A DNA stretch of 64,000 nucleotides, from assembly GCF_000002985.6 (NCBI RefSeq), contig NC_003279.8, forward strand, positions 14,508,001 through 14,572,000, read 5' to 3'. Numbering within the stretch: position 1 is the stretch's first letter; every line of letters starts with the position of its first letter. Below, in pieces: positions 56,101-64,000 of the stretch. This DNA comes from Caenorhabditis elegans (Eukaryota; Nematoda; Chromadorea; Rhabditida; Rhabditidae). The notes beneath the pieces are model-generated. The model was not told the origin of the DNA. It saw only the letters and a list, made by a program, of their open reading frames with translations, and did not search any database. A program made the translations under genes and the position numbers.

Positions 56101-57844
56101 ATTGGCACAATCTGGAAATTCGCCATTTTTTTTCAATATTTTCAACAAATTTTTTATGTCTTTTGCCCAATTTCTTTAAAATTTTGAAATTTGAAAATTT
56201 ACCAAAAAAAAAATTGATAGCAATTTTTTGTAAAATCTAGAAATATTTTTTAATTAATTTTAAAATCCAATTTTTTAGCTGAAAAATTTAGGCACACACT
56301 ACAAACTACAAAAGTTGTTGACTCTAATTCGTAGTTTGTAGTCTTTGGGCCTCTATTTAATTTTTTTAGTGTAGTTTGTAGTCTGAATTTGAAAATTTTT
56401 AGGAAAAACTTGAATGTTCGACTTAAAAACTTTTTTTGGAATTTTTGGCAAATTTTTTTTTACTTTAATTTTTTCTGATTTCTCAGGAAAAAAATTCTCA
56501 AAAAAAATCACCAAAATGCAGAAAAATTATTTCGACTTTTGTACTTTATAGTTTGTAGTTTGTAGTCAACCAAATTTGAGTTTTTTTTAGCTAATAAGGT
56601 CAGTTTGTGTCGTAATTTCTTGTTTTTTTTTGGGTTTTTTTCTATTTTCTCTAGATTTTTTCATTTTTTACGCATTTTAGCCCTTTTTTATAAATACTTC
56701 AATTTGTTCCTATTTTTTTCTAAATTTTTTCTATTCTGTTCAAACTTTTTGCAGTTAAAAAAAATTCTGGATTTTTTTCATTATTAATTCAAAAGTTGTT
56801 TTAAAAAAATTTTATTAGTATTTTTTCAGGATTTTTGTGGATTTGTATTTTTTTTTGTATTTTCCAGTTTTTTCCTGAATTTTTCAAGATTTTTCCGATT
56901 TTTTTAGTTATTTTTTTCAGGATTTTTGTGGAATTCTCTGAATTTTTCTAAATTGTTCCAGTTTTTTCACAGATTTTTTCTGGATTTTTCTAGATTAAAA
57001 AAAAAATTTTTTTTCAATTTTTCCCTGTTTTTCTGGGTTTTTTCAGGTTCTTCAAGATTTTCCCATATTTTTTTGGGATTTTCCCGTTTTTTTTCTAAAC
57101 TTTTCTAAATTATTTTTAGGGATTTTTTAAGAAATCTATTTCAAAAGTTCGAAAAAAATATTTTTACAATTTTTTTCAAGATTTTTCGGCGGTTTTTGAA
57201 TAGATTTTTGTCATTTTTTTCAAAATTTATCTAGTTTTTTCTCATTTTTTTCCAAAAATTCGTACCTCCTGAGTAGCCCGACTTCTTAACTGATTCTCAG
57301 TTAACCTAACCAATGATTGTAAATCATCTCTTAAAGTAAATCTAACAATATCTGCCAATGCAATTTGTTTTACTCGTTGCCGCCAAATGCCACGTTTCTT
57401 TTGTTTATGCTCAACTTCGAGAATTTTCAATAATTCCGATTTCCAATCTTTTTCCTCTTCTTTCTTTTTTACTCCATTTTTCACTGCATTTTTCGATATT
57501 GTAGAGATTGCTGCCGGAGTTGAGGATACTGCAAAAAAAATTAGGAAAATTCGGGGTTTCCGAAGAAATTTGACTGGAAAATTGAAATTTTATATTTTAG
57601 TAAAAAAAATTTGTTTTTTTCGAAAAGATGGGAATTAACTAAATTTCAATTTTTATGATTTTTTTTTGGGGAAATCTTAAGTTTTCGTAGTTTTATCACA
57701 TTTTTTGCTCTGAAATTGCAAATTTTTTGAATTTTCAGCAGCACAAAATTAATAAAATCTTAATTTTTCAGAATTTTCCGGTAATTTCTTACCCAGCCGA
57801 CACCACTGTCTCTGTATATTGACAATTCGTTCCAGTCTTCTCAT
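44188..57844 (-). CDS. rpom-1: RPOM-1, mitochondrial DNA-directed RNA polymerase
   Basis: Eleven exons join in frame: 57844-57793, 57528-57266, 56111-55406, 53396-53209, 52271-52037, 51140-50546, 48517-47936, 47267-47063, 45170-44860, 44556-44437 and 44347-44188 (TAG). They give about 1138 residues. The ATG directly follows a TTTGCAG acceptor. The protein starts MRRLERIVNIQRQWCRLVS, basic and non-acidic, as expected of a mitochondrial presequence. The C-terminal half is the T7-like single-subunit polymerase: HNMDFRGRVYP, motif A HQDGSCNGLQHYA (catalytic Asp about 833), motif B around KVIKQTVMTTVYGV (Lys about 910), motif C HDCFWTHA (Asp about 1055) and the conserved final YFFS. It transcribes mtDNA in the matrix. 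All catalytic residues are present. Exon 4 must start at the internal TTCAG (53396) to keep frame. The introns are repeat-filled, and intron 8 holds a duplicated exon start. Confidence 0.95.
44584..44852. repeat. ACTACAAACTACAAACT repeat in rpom-1 intron 9
   Basis: Runs of actacaaactacaaactaca (44584-44665) and the inverted form tagtttgtagtttgtag (44740-44850) can pair. Shorter copies recur throughout 45600-63420, commonly as inverted pairs around GGCTGAGGCT-like words. Confidence 0.85.
45666..45719 (-). pseudogene. Duplicate of the first 54 nt of rpom-1 exon 9, with both splice sites
   Basis: The segment reads AAIFARYLARKTFASLND, identical in translation to the start of true exon 9 (45170-45117). 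It is preceded by TTTTCAG and followed by GTAAGG. The junction with the donor is copied from the end of exon 8 (GAT|GTAAGG at 47063). At 54 nt and phase 0 on both sides, including it would insert 18 residues without a frameshift. The real exon continues AFTSSMALKDW at this point. Whether it is ever spliced in cannot be told from sequence. Confidence 0.8.
46141..46500. repeat. 43-bp tandem repeat in rpom-1 intron 8
   Basis: About eight copies of ggttcgacggaaatttttattttcggcactttgccggtttgcc at 43-bp steps (for example cggaaatttttattttcggc near 46163, 46206, 46249). It derives from the TTTGCCG family. The three overlapping reading frames here are all repeat. Confidence 0.92.
47320..47905. repeat. 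TTTGCCG repeat block in rpom-1 intron 7
   Basis: gccgatttgccggaaattttcaatt units. They include two copies of a 60-bp longer segment with ttccttttcatttttttctt (about 47587 and 47671). Confidence 0.88.
48762..49436 (+). mobile_element. Helitron-like non-autonomous element in rpom-1 intron 6
   Basis: It starts actatatataaagcgcgtgt and ends in the hairpin ccgcgccgtaggcgcgg, seven bases and CTGG followed by TA. It contains tttggcggga repeats and tactgtagggttactgtag motifs, shared with the 10857-11097 element, as is the 5' start. There is no Rep/helicase frame. Boundaries are placed by comparing the two copies. Confidence 0.6.
49485..50220. repeat. AT-rich inverted repeats (ACCGATATAAAATGAATC) in rpom-1 intron 6
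   Basis: Two hairpins, 49625-49690 and 49805-49905, share attaccgatataaaatgaatc and end in tcggtaatttt. Each is accompanied by tacattccctattagta-like and acatataaggatatgtagtt words. The remainder, to 50520, is AT-rich DNA with no gene. Confidence 0.7.
52420..53060. repeat. CTCCGCCCACAAAATGGA inverted and direct repeats in rpom-1 intron 4
   Basis: agctccgcccacaaaatgga occurs at about 52637 and 52764, and its complement ccattttgtgggcggagctt at about 52935 and 53018, with flanking gtaatttagtccaaaata. It is a pair of facing duplicated units. Confidence 0.75.
53526..54424. repeat. ~900-bp palindrome in rpom-1 intron 3
   Basis: Arms 53526-53945 and 54003-54424 are about 85-90 % complementary by eye (attaggtctccaaataagtt against aacttatttggagacctaat at the tips; tttgcagctttgaa against ttcaaagctgcaaa inside). 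No coding capacity. Confidence 0.88.
54882..55263. repeat. ~380-bp palindrome in rpom-1 intron 3 with mirrored reading frame
   Basis: Arms 54882-55025 and 55105-55263 (agaggtgggtggatattttt against atatccgcccacctctga) are near perfect. The same peptide, beginning MGGYF, can be read inward from both ends, which is a result of the symmetry. Confidence 0.88.
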
Positions 57845-59164
57845 CTGCAAAAACTTCATAATTTGTGTTGAAATTGTTTTTTAATCTGGAGAAAAACTAA
57901 ACTTATTTTGTCTTAAAAATTCAGAAAAAACTCGACTTTTTCAAATAAAATTTGAAAAAAAATTAATTTTTTTCGGAAAACATCCATTTTGTGGGGGCGG
58001 AGCTTACAATTTTAATTTTTTTTAATTTTGTGTGACTTTTCTAATTCTAATTCACCTCAAAATTTGTCTAAAATCTAATCAAATAAAAATTCGAAACCTC
58101 ATCCATTTTGATGACTAAATAAATTTTAACTAAATGTTTTAAAATTTGCCATGATGTGGGGGCGGAGCTAAAATTGGCTCAAACTCCGCCCATTCAATGG
58201 CAAAATTTCTTTTTTTTTTTAAATAGAAAAATCCCAAAACCAGATAAGATTCCTGAATGTGAATCAAAAAAATAAAGTGAGCTTCCAACAAAAAATGTAA
58301 AAAATTGCATAAAATAAAATTATTATTCGCATGATAATAATAATAATAATAGTAATTGATGAAGAAACGGGTTCCAGAACAGAAAAAAAATGAAAAAAAA
58401 AGCCATATGGGGAACTGGGAATAATTACTATACAAGAAGATGGAGAGGAAATTTTCCAAAAAAAAAAATCTTTTGAAATCTAAATCCTCTAAAAAATACT
58501 TTAAAATGCTCGAAAAAAGAGCACAAAAAGAGCAAAAAAGTTGGGGGGAAAAACTCGTGTAAGACTTGGAGAGAGAGAGGGAAGAGGGAATTTTTGAATG
58601 ATTCACACACAAGTAGTGATGGCCACGAACACAATAATAATAATAATCTAGAAAGTCTGGAAATCGGGGAAAATTAACGATTTTTTTTTTGGAGGAAAGG
58701 ACTCAATTTTCCCAACCGGATGAGAAGAAAAGGATGAAAAATGAAAAACACAACTATTATTCAAAAATTGGAGAAATTTGCAGAAAAACAACGCTTCGGG
58801 GCTACAAACTACAGCCTTTCTAGCCTCACCACTCAATGTGACCATCAGGGAAAATTTGTTGGTAGAGAGGCTGAGAAATACTTGTAGATTGTAGTCTAAG
58901 CCTCAATCAATCCATTTGGTGAGGCTCACACACTACAAACTACAACTTTTCTAGCCTCACTCAACGTGATTTTCAGCCTTTTTCGGAAAATTTCAGAAAT
59001 TTAAGGTTTTTAAAGTGAAAATTGGATAAAAAATCGGACAAAAGTTTGCTTTTCAGCAGTTTTAACAGATTTTTCGGTTGAAATTTTCGACATTCTAAAA
59101 ATTCGTAAGGCTCACAAAAAGTGTAATTTGTAGCCTGTTTTCACTGTAAATTTCTCATTTTAAA

Positions 59165-59179
59165 GGGGGGGGGGGGGGG
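59165..59179. repeat. 15-nt poly-G tract
   Basis: Homopolymer of 15 G in intergenic DNA between rpom-1 and the coiled-coil gene. Confidence 0.9.
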
Positions 59180-59513
59180 TAAAAATAAGTTACCAAGTGG
59201 AAAATGTACACAAAAATCCCAATTTTAATTGGAAAAAATGGGAAAAAAATGGGGGAAATATAATTCAAAATGTGGGCAATGTGATTCAAATACGTGTGGA
59301 GGAGAAACTGGAGAAATAATGATAATAATTTTTTTTTTGAGGGACAAGAAAAAAACGGGAAAATTTCCTATTTTTTAAGCTTCTTCGTCTCGGTTTTTGT
59401 GGCCAAACTTGTCAACATTGGTGACCAATCTGTAGTGTTGTTTTGCGACGACGATGAAGATGATGCAGATGAGGACGGGGGAAGTTGGATTTGTGGTCTG
59501 AAAACTTGGAGTT

Positions 59514-60312
59514 TTACACTGCAACTTTTTCCTCACGAGGGACGAGGAAAAGCGGTTTCTAGGCCATGCCCGACAAGTTTCAGCGGCCATTTATCTTGCT
59601 TTGTTTTCCGCCTGTTTTCTTTTGTTTTTCACAGCTTTTTCCCGTTTTTTCTTATTAAAACTGATAAATAAATATTTTTTGCAGATGCTAAAACAATTTC
59701 CAAGTAAAAAAATCATGTATTCAGTGGGCAAGCAGCGGTGAAAGTGGGCATTGTAATATGATGGATTACGGGAATACAAAACCTAAACTTTTTCTGAAAC
59801 ATGATACATATGCTGCTTAAATGCTGAGACTACCTGATTTTCATAACGAGACCGCTGAAAAAGTTTTGAGGTTTCCAAAATTCAACTTTTTTTTGTGAAA
59901 AAGTCGAGATTTTCGCACAAAAAGTTGAATTTTGAAAAACTCAAAACTTTTTCAGCGGTCTCGTTATGAAAATCAGGTAATTTCAGCATCTAAGCATCAT
60001 ATGTATCATGTTTTAGAAAAAGTTTAGGTTTTGTATTCCCGTAATCCATCATATTGCATTGACCACTTTCACCGCTACTTGCCGACTGACTGAATACATA
60101 ATTTTTTTAACTTGGAAATTGTTTTAGCATCTGCAAAAAATATTTATTTATCAGTTTTAATAAGAAAAATCGAAAAAAATCAATGAAAAACAAAAGAAAA
60201 CAGGCGGAAAACAAAGCAAGATAAATGGCCGCTGAAACTTGTCGGCCCCTCGGCCATGGCCTAAAAACCACTTTTCCTCGTCCCTCGTGAGGAAAAAGTT
60301 GCAGTGTTTTAT
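59514..60312. repeat. ~800-bp palindrome
   Basis: Arms 59514-59890 and 59923-60312 match over their whole length (actgcaactttttcctcacg against cgtgaggaaaaagttgcagt at the tips; tcagcggtctcgttatgaaa near the centre). The tips carry a BamHI-less, GC-richer ccatgcccgacaagtttcag segment. It is probably a foldback transposon or an inverted duplication. Confidence 0.9.
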
Positions 60313-62048
60313 TTGAAATTACAGAGAAACATTGAATGAGAATCGTGGAAAAAAGCTGGAAATTTTCAATATTTTTAGTTGGAAAACTCGAAAAAAAAAA
60401 TTTCTACAAAATCAACGATGCACCATGTTATTCTAACTTTTTTAAATTGAATATTAGTGCCAAAAAATGTCCAGAAAATGCTATTTTCAGATTTTGACAC
60501 TAATTTTCAATTGAAAATGCTGGAAAAACCGCCTACACTACAAACTACAAGATTTTTCAGCCTCTCCACAATGGTTGAGGCTGAGAAAATCTTGTAGTTT
60601 GTAGTATCAGCCTCAAACTAAAAAAAAAGTGTTTAAAAAAAGCTGCCAAATTTCGAAATTTTCCAAAAAAAATACTTTCAAAAATATAGTTTTTTAAAGA
60701 TTTTTTCAGTCAAAAATATCAAAAAAAAATTTCCAGCAAACGACTCTCTACACCACGTGATATTATTAATAACCAAGATTAAATTATTATACAGAAAACA
60801 AAAAAAGTAAATAAATAAAATAAAAATTTCAGCGACAAAATTTGACATTCACAAATTTGTTAGAGTTATTATTAATAAAAAGCTTGATCTATTTTTTTTC
60901 CGCAAAAAATCTGAAATTTTCGTTTTTTTGATATGTCTCGATTCCGATTTTTGGATTTTTTAATTCAAAATTTGTAAAATTCTAGTTTTTGAAAATATCA
61001 ACGTTTAGATGAATAAATTCGTATTTTTCGAAAAAAAACGGTGGAATTTTCAATTTCAAGATTATCAAAATCTAAAAATATAAATTAAATTTTGAAGCTT
61101 CCCCTTAATTTTTGAAAAATTGTAAAAAAAACGACTTTTGCAAATTAAAAATAATTTTTAATTTTTTTTTTTCAAAATTTGCAAAAGTCGTTTTTTTTTT
61201 TTACATTTTTAAAAATTTTTTTAAACATTCAAATAAAATTTGAAGTAGATTTTCCGTAATTGTCGAAAATTGTCAGAAAAATGTCTTAAATGTTTTTTTA
61301 AACACTTTTCGAATTTTTCTGAAAATTGTCAAAAAAAATGGTTTTTATGGATTTTTTTAAAATTTCTGAAAAAAATTTAACGTATTTTTTTCCGAAATTT
61401 TTGTTAAATTTAAAAATTAAAGTTTCAATTTTTTCGGAAAACATAAATAAAATGTGAAGTTTCTTGATTTTTTTATTTCGCAAATTTTCTGAAATTTTTT
61501 TTTTTTTTTCAAAAATATAAACTTTTACAAATGTAAATTCGCCTTTTTTGCAAAAAATTAAAATGTATTAAAATTTTAATTTTTAAACCAAAAATTTCAA
61601 TATTTTCAGGAAATTAAATGAAATGATCGATCTTTGATAAAAGTAATAACTTTTTTGGTATTTTTCGAATTGTTTTTCTTGAAATTCCACAAAATCGGTG
61701 TTTTTTTTTCGAAAAAATCTTCAAAAAAAATTCGATTAAAACACTGAAAATTGCCAACAAAGATTTAGATTTTCAAATTTTCACAAATTTTCGAAAAAAA
61801 AAATTTTTTTTTTCAACGACACCCTCTGTAATAGAGAAATTAGTAATGTTAGAGGCGCGACGAGAGACAAAATTAAAAATTGCATCATCTAGTAGACATA
61901 TATAGGTAGAACCTACCATATTGTGACATCCGTTTGGCTCCTAAATTCAGGGGGTTTTAGAGGTATAATAGTTTTAAAATTTGAAAATTCCAAAAATATT
62001 AGAAATTTTGAAAATTAATTTTTTTTCTAAAAATAAATCCAAAAACAA

Positions 62049-63778
62049 TTACGTTTTATAAGTCGGCGAAGAGACTTGCGAATGAGAAGACGAACTTCTC
62101 ACATGCATTGGAGACTGTTGTTGTTCAATGGAGCGCGCTTGCAGAGCCGCCCATTTCGTCTGAATCTCTTCTTCTTGGGCATCTATCGCTTTTTGTTTCT
62201 CGGCAAGTTCATCTCGATCGGCAAGCACTTTTTGTTGAAGTTCACGAATTTCTTTCTCTTTTTTCCGTAACATTTCCATTGAATCGTCGACTGCTGTAGC
62301 TGTTGACGTCATCATTGCACCACCACCACGAACACGTTCAAGAAGGGCACAACGAGATTTTGTACTGAAAAATTGCAAAAATTAATGTGAAACCTAAAAA
62401 ATGGGCAAAATTTTGTTTGGACGCGCTAAAAGTCTAACTTTTTAGCTAATTTCGCCTGACCAATCAGCGATTGGCTCCGCCCACTTTAATCCTGACTGGT
62501 TAAAAAGTGGGCGGAGTGCGAATCGCTGATTGGTCGGGGAGTTCTTATCTTTGGAGGAAATTTAGTATAAATTGAAAAATCGCGTTTTTAGATTTTTTTT
62601 TTCGCGATTTTCACGACAAATTTTTAAAAAATTAGTGATTAGATTAGTAGAAATCCAAATTTTCAGCTTTTGAGTGAGGTTGAGACTACAAACTACAAAA
62701 TTTCATAGCCTCAACCAATATCGAATTCACGAAACTAAATAAAAAGTAGTGAAATCGAATTAAAATAGCATAAAAATCGAATTTTTAGGCTACAAACTAC
62801 ACAAATTCGTTTTTTTTTTCGCGTAAAAAAAGTAACCTTTGTTCTGAAAAAAACCTATTTAAACTATAATATTACGTTTAAATAGAATATTAATTGGGTG
62901 AGGCTCAAACAACAAACTACAAAATTTCACCTCCATGTAATGAATTTGGTTTTAAAATAATCATATATTTTATGGAAAATTTTCGAAAAACTAAAAAAAA
63001 ATTAATCATTCCCGTAATTTTCAGTTGAGGCTGAGACTACAAACTACAACAATTTTCTAGCCTCAATCATGAATGGTTGAGGCTGAAAAATTGTTGTAGT
63101 TTGTAGTGCGTGAGCCTCAACCAAAACTCAGTTGTGGTTATTTTCAAGCGTTTTTCTTCAATTTTTCGAGGAAATTCGTCCAGATTTTGTTACAGAGTCA
63201 ACTGAAATGTTTAGTTTTTGCTTTTGCCCAAAAATTTTTCTAGACTACAAACTACAACAATTTTCTAGCCTCAGCCATTCAATTCGATTAGAAATGTTGT
63301 AGTTTGTAGCCGGAGGCTCAACCAAAATCAGTTTCGGTTATTTTCAAGCGTTTTTCTTCATTTTTTCGAGGAAATTCGTCCATATTTTGTTACAGAATCA
63401 TCTAGACTACAAACTACAATGTATTTTAAATAACGTACAGAGCATTATCATTCTTGAGTAAATGATTCTCCTTTCTCAACGAAATAACCTCCTTAATGAG
63501 ATTTGTAGATGCTCGCCGAGCCCGCATTGTTTGACGAATCGGTAGATCCGAAAGCATTTCTCCATAGGTTTTCCGATCTAATTCCGAATCTCCACGTCCT
63601 CGAGCGGATCCTTGTGCTGAAGCTGAGATATTTTCCTCGTCAAATGCCACGTCATCAGGTATTGGAATACGGTCAGTTGTAGAAGATCCAGCTGCTGCTG
63701 CTGCTGATGATGATGATCCAGATCCTCCATCACTATTCATACGGGGTACTGTAGTATGACGTCGGATTCCGTTGTTTT
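62049..63778 (-). CDS. Coiled-coil protein, last two exons (gene enters from right edge)
   Basis: Exons 63778-63439 and 62364-62049 (TAA) join in frame (CT + T) and have TTTCAG acceptors and a GTACGT donor. Before the first there must be further exons, since it opens mid-codon (...NNGIRRHTTVPR). The visible 218 or so residues comprise a Ser/Ala-rich linker (SSSSAAAAAGSS), an acidic stretch, a basic patch (RQTMRARRAST), and then two heptad-rich segments: LIKEVISLRKENHLLKNDNAL, and MLRKKEKEIRELQQKVLADR running to about 60 residues. A Ser/Gln-rich tail follows. That is a C-terminal coiled coil, seen for instance at the end of some Rho-GEFs and scaffold proteins, but no enzymatic domain is in view and I cannot name the gene. 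Confidence 0.8.
62457..62540. repeat. Short perfect foldback in the coiled-coil gene's intron
   Basis: ctgaccaatcagcgattggctccgcccact pairs with agtgggcggag(tg)cgaatcgctgattggtcg, with a 14-bp loop. The ggctccgcccact word is the same one found in the 32265-32960 array. Confidence 0.85.
62680..63415. repeat. ACTACAAACTACA / GTAGTTTGTAG inverted pairs in the coiled-coil gene's intron
   Basis: At least four hairpin units of the form gactacaaactacaa...tctagcctca...tgaggct...ttgtagtttgtag occur (62690, 62800, 63030-63110, 63240-63310). Two near-identical 60-bp stretches (ttttcaagcgtttttcttca...gaaattcgtcca) start at 63142 and 63340. Confidence 0.8.
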
Positions 63779-64000
63779 CTGAAAGTACTTTAAGGGGTTA
63801 GGCACTTTTAAAAAAATTTTTGAAATTTTTAATTTTTCTGTATTTCTCAGCCATTTCTCTAAATTTTGAAAATTTTTAATCTGGAAAAAATCAAAAAACA
63901 TTTTTTTTTCGATTTTTACGTAAAATGCAAAAGTATTTGATTTTTTTAATGCGAAATTAAAAGAAAATTCTTTAAAAATTTACCAGTTTTTTTTGAATAG

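Larger units (their letters stand above)
57845..62048. other. 4.2-kb intergenic region upstream of rpom-1
   Basis: AT-rich DNA with two GGGGGCGGAGCT words (57990, 58150), a (TAA)n-like run near 58335-58355, a 15-G tract at 59165-59179, ACTACAAACTACA pairs around 58800-58950 and 60535-60605, and the large palindrome 59514-60312. From 60620 to 61830 only poly-T/poly-A-rich DNA is visible. No coding exon could be supported. Confidence 0.7.

Noticed and set aside
58139..58612. 157-codon minus-strand frame with hydrophobic stretches and a Tyr run
   Set aside because: Low-complexity AT-rich DNA including a (TAA)-type microsatellite. No splice acceptor-donor pattern or family resemblance.

Overview
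This is nematode nuclear DNA. Three multi-exon genes can be read by splicing, and their proteins match the Caenorhabditis elegans genes exc-4, zoo-1 and rpom-1 (from memory of the families, this is the chromosome I cluster of clone Y105E8A). Introns are AT-rich with GT..TTTTCAG junctions, the reconstructed start codons lie 0-13 bases after a 3' splice acceptor (as expected for trans-spliced or 5'-UTR-spliced worm mRNAs), and the non-coding DNA is full of foldback repeats, TTAGGC-type arrays and long G tracts.

Layout. 1-2539 (minus): start of a gene with two atypical C2HC zinc fingers, running off the left edge. 4663-10715 (minus): exc-4, a CLIC-family protein (4 exons, 290 aa). 10716-21531: about 10.8 kb without a convincing gene, packed with palindromic elements, a Helitron-like element and telomere-like arrays. 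21532-38634 (plus): zoo-1, the ZO-1 homologue (13 exons, about 1163 aa; PDZ-PDZ-PDZ-SH3-GUK-ZU5). 38635-44187: intergenic repeat nest with a split ~305-bp array, decayed non-LTR retrotransposon pieces and relic exons. 44188-57844 (minus): rpom-1, the single-subunit mitochondrial RNA polymerase (11 exons, about 1138 aa). 57845-62048: repeats including an 800-bp palindrome. 62049-63778 (minus): the last two exons of a coiled-coil protein gene that enters from the right edge.

The genes are not a functional pathway: a tubulogenesis protein, a junction scaffold and a mitochondrial polymerase are simply neighbours, with 2-11 kb between them, so no operon is evident. I found no bacterial-style system, CRISPR array, rRNA or tRNA gene. 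The most interesting structures are partial exon duplications inside introns of three genes. The rpom-1 case creates a 54-nt, phase-0 cryptic exon with both splice sites intact. Others worth a look are a complete hAT-type MITE with perfect 8-bp target duplication, a freshly amplified 112-bp satellite in zoo-1, a 22-G tract immediately after a zoo-1 splice donor, and a dispersed palindromic repeat carrying E-box and CRE-like motifs in at least nine places.
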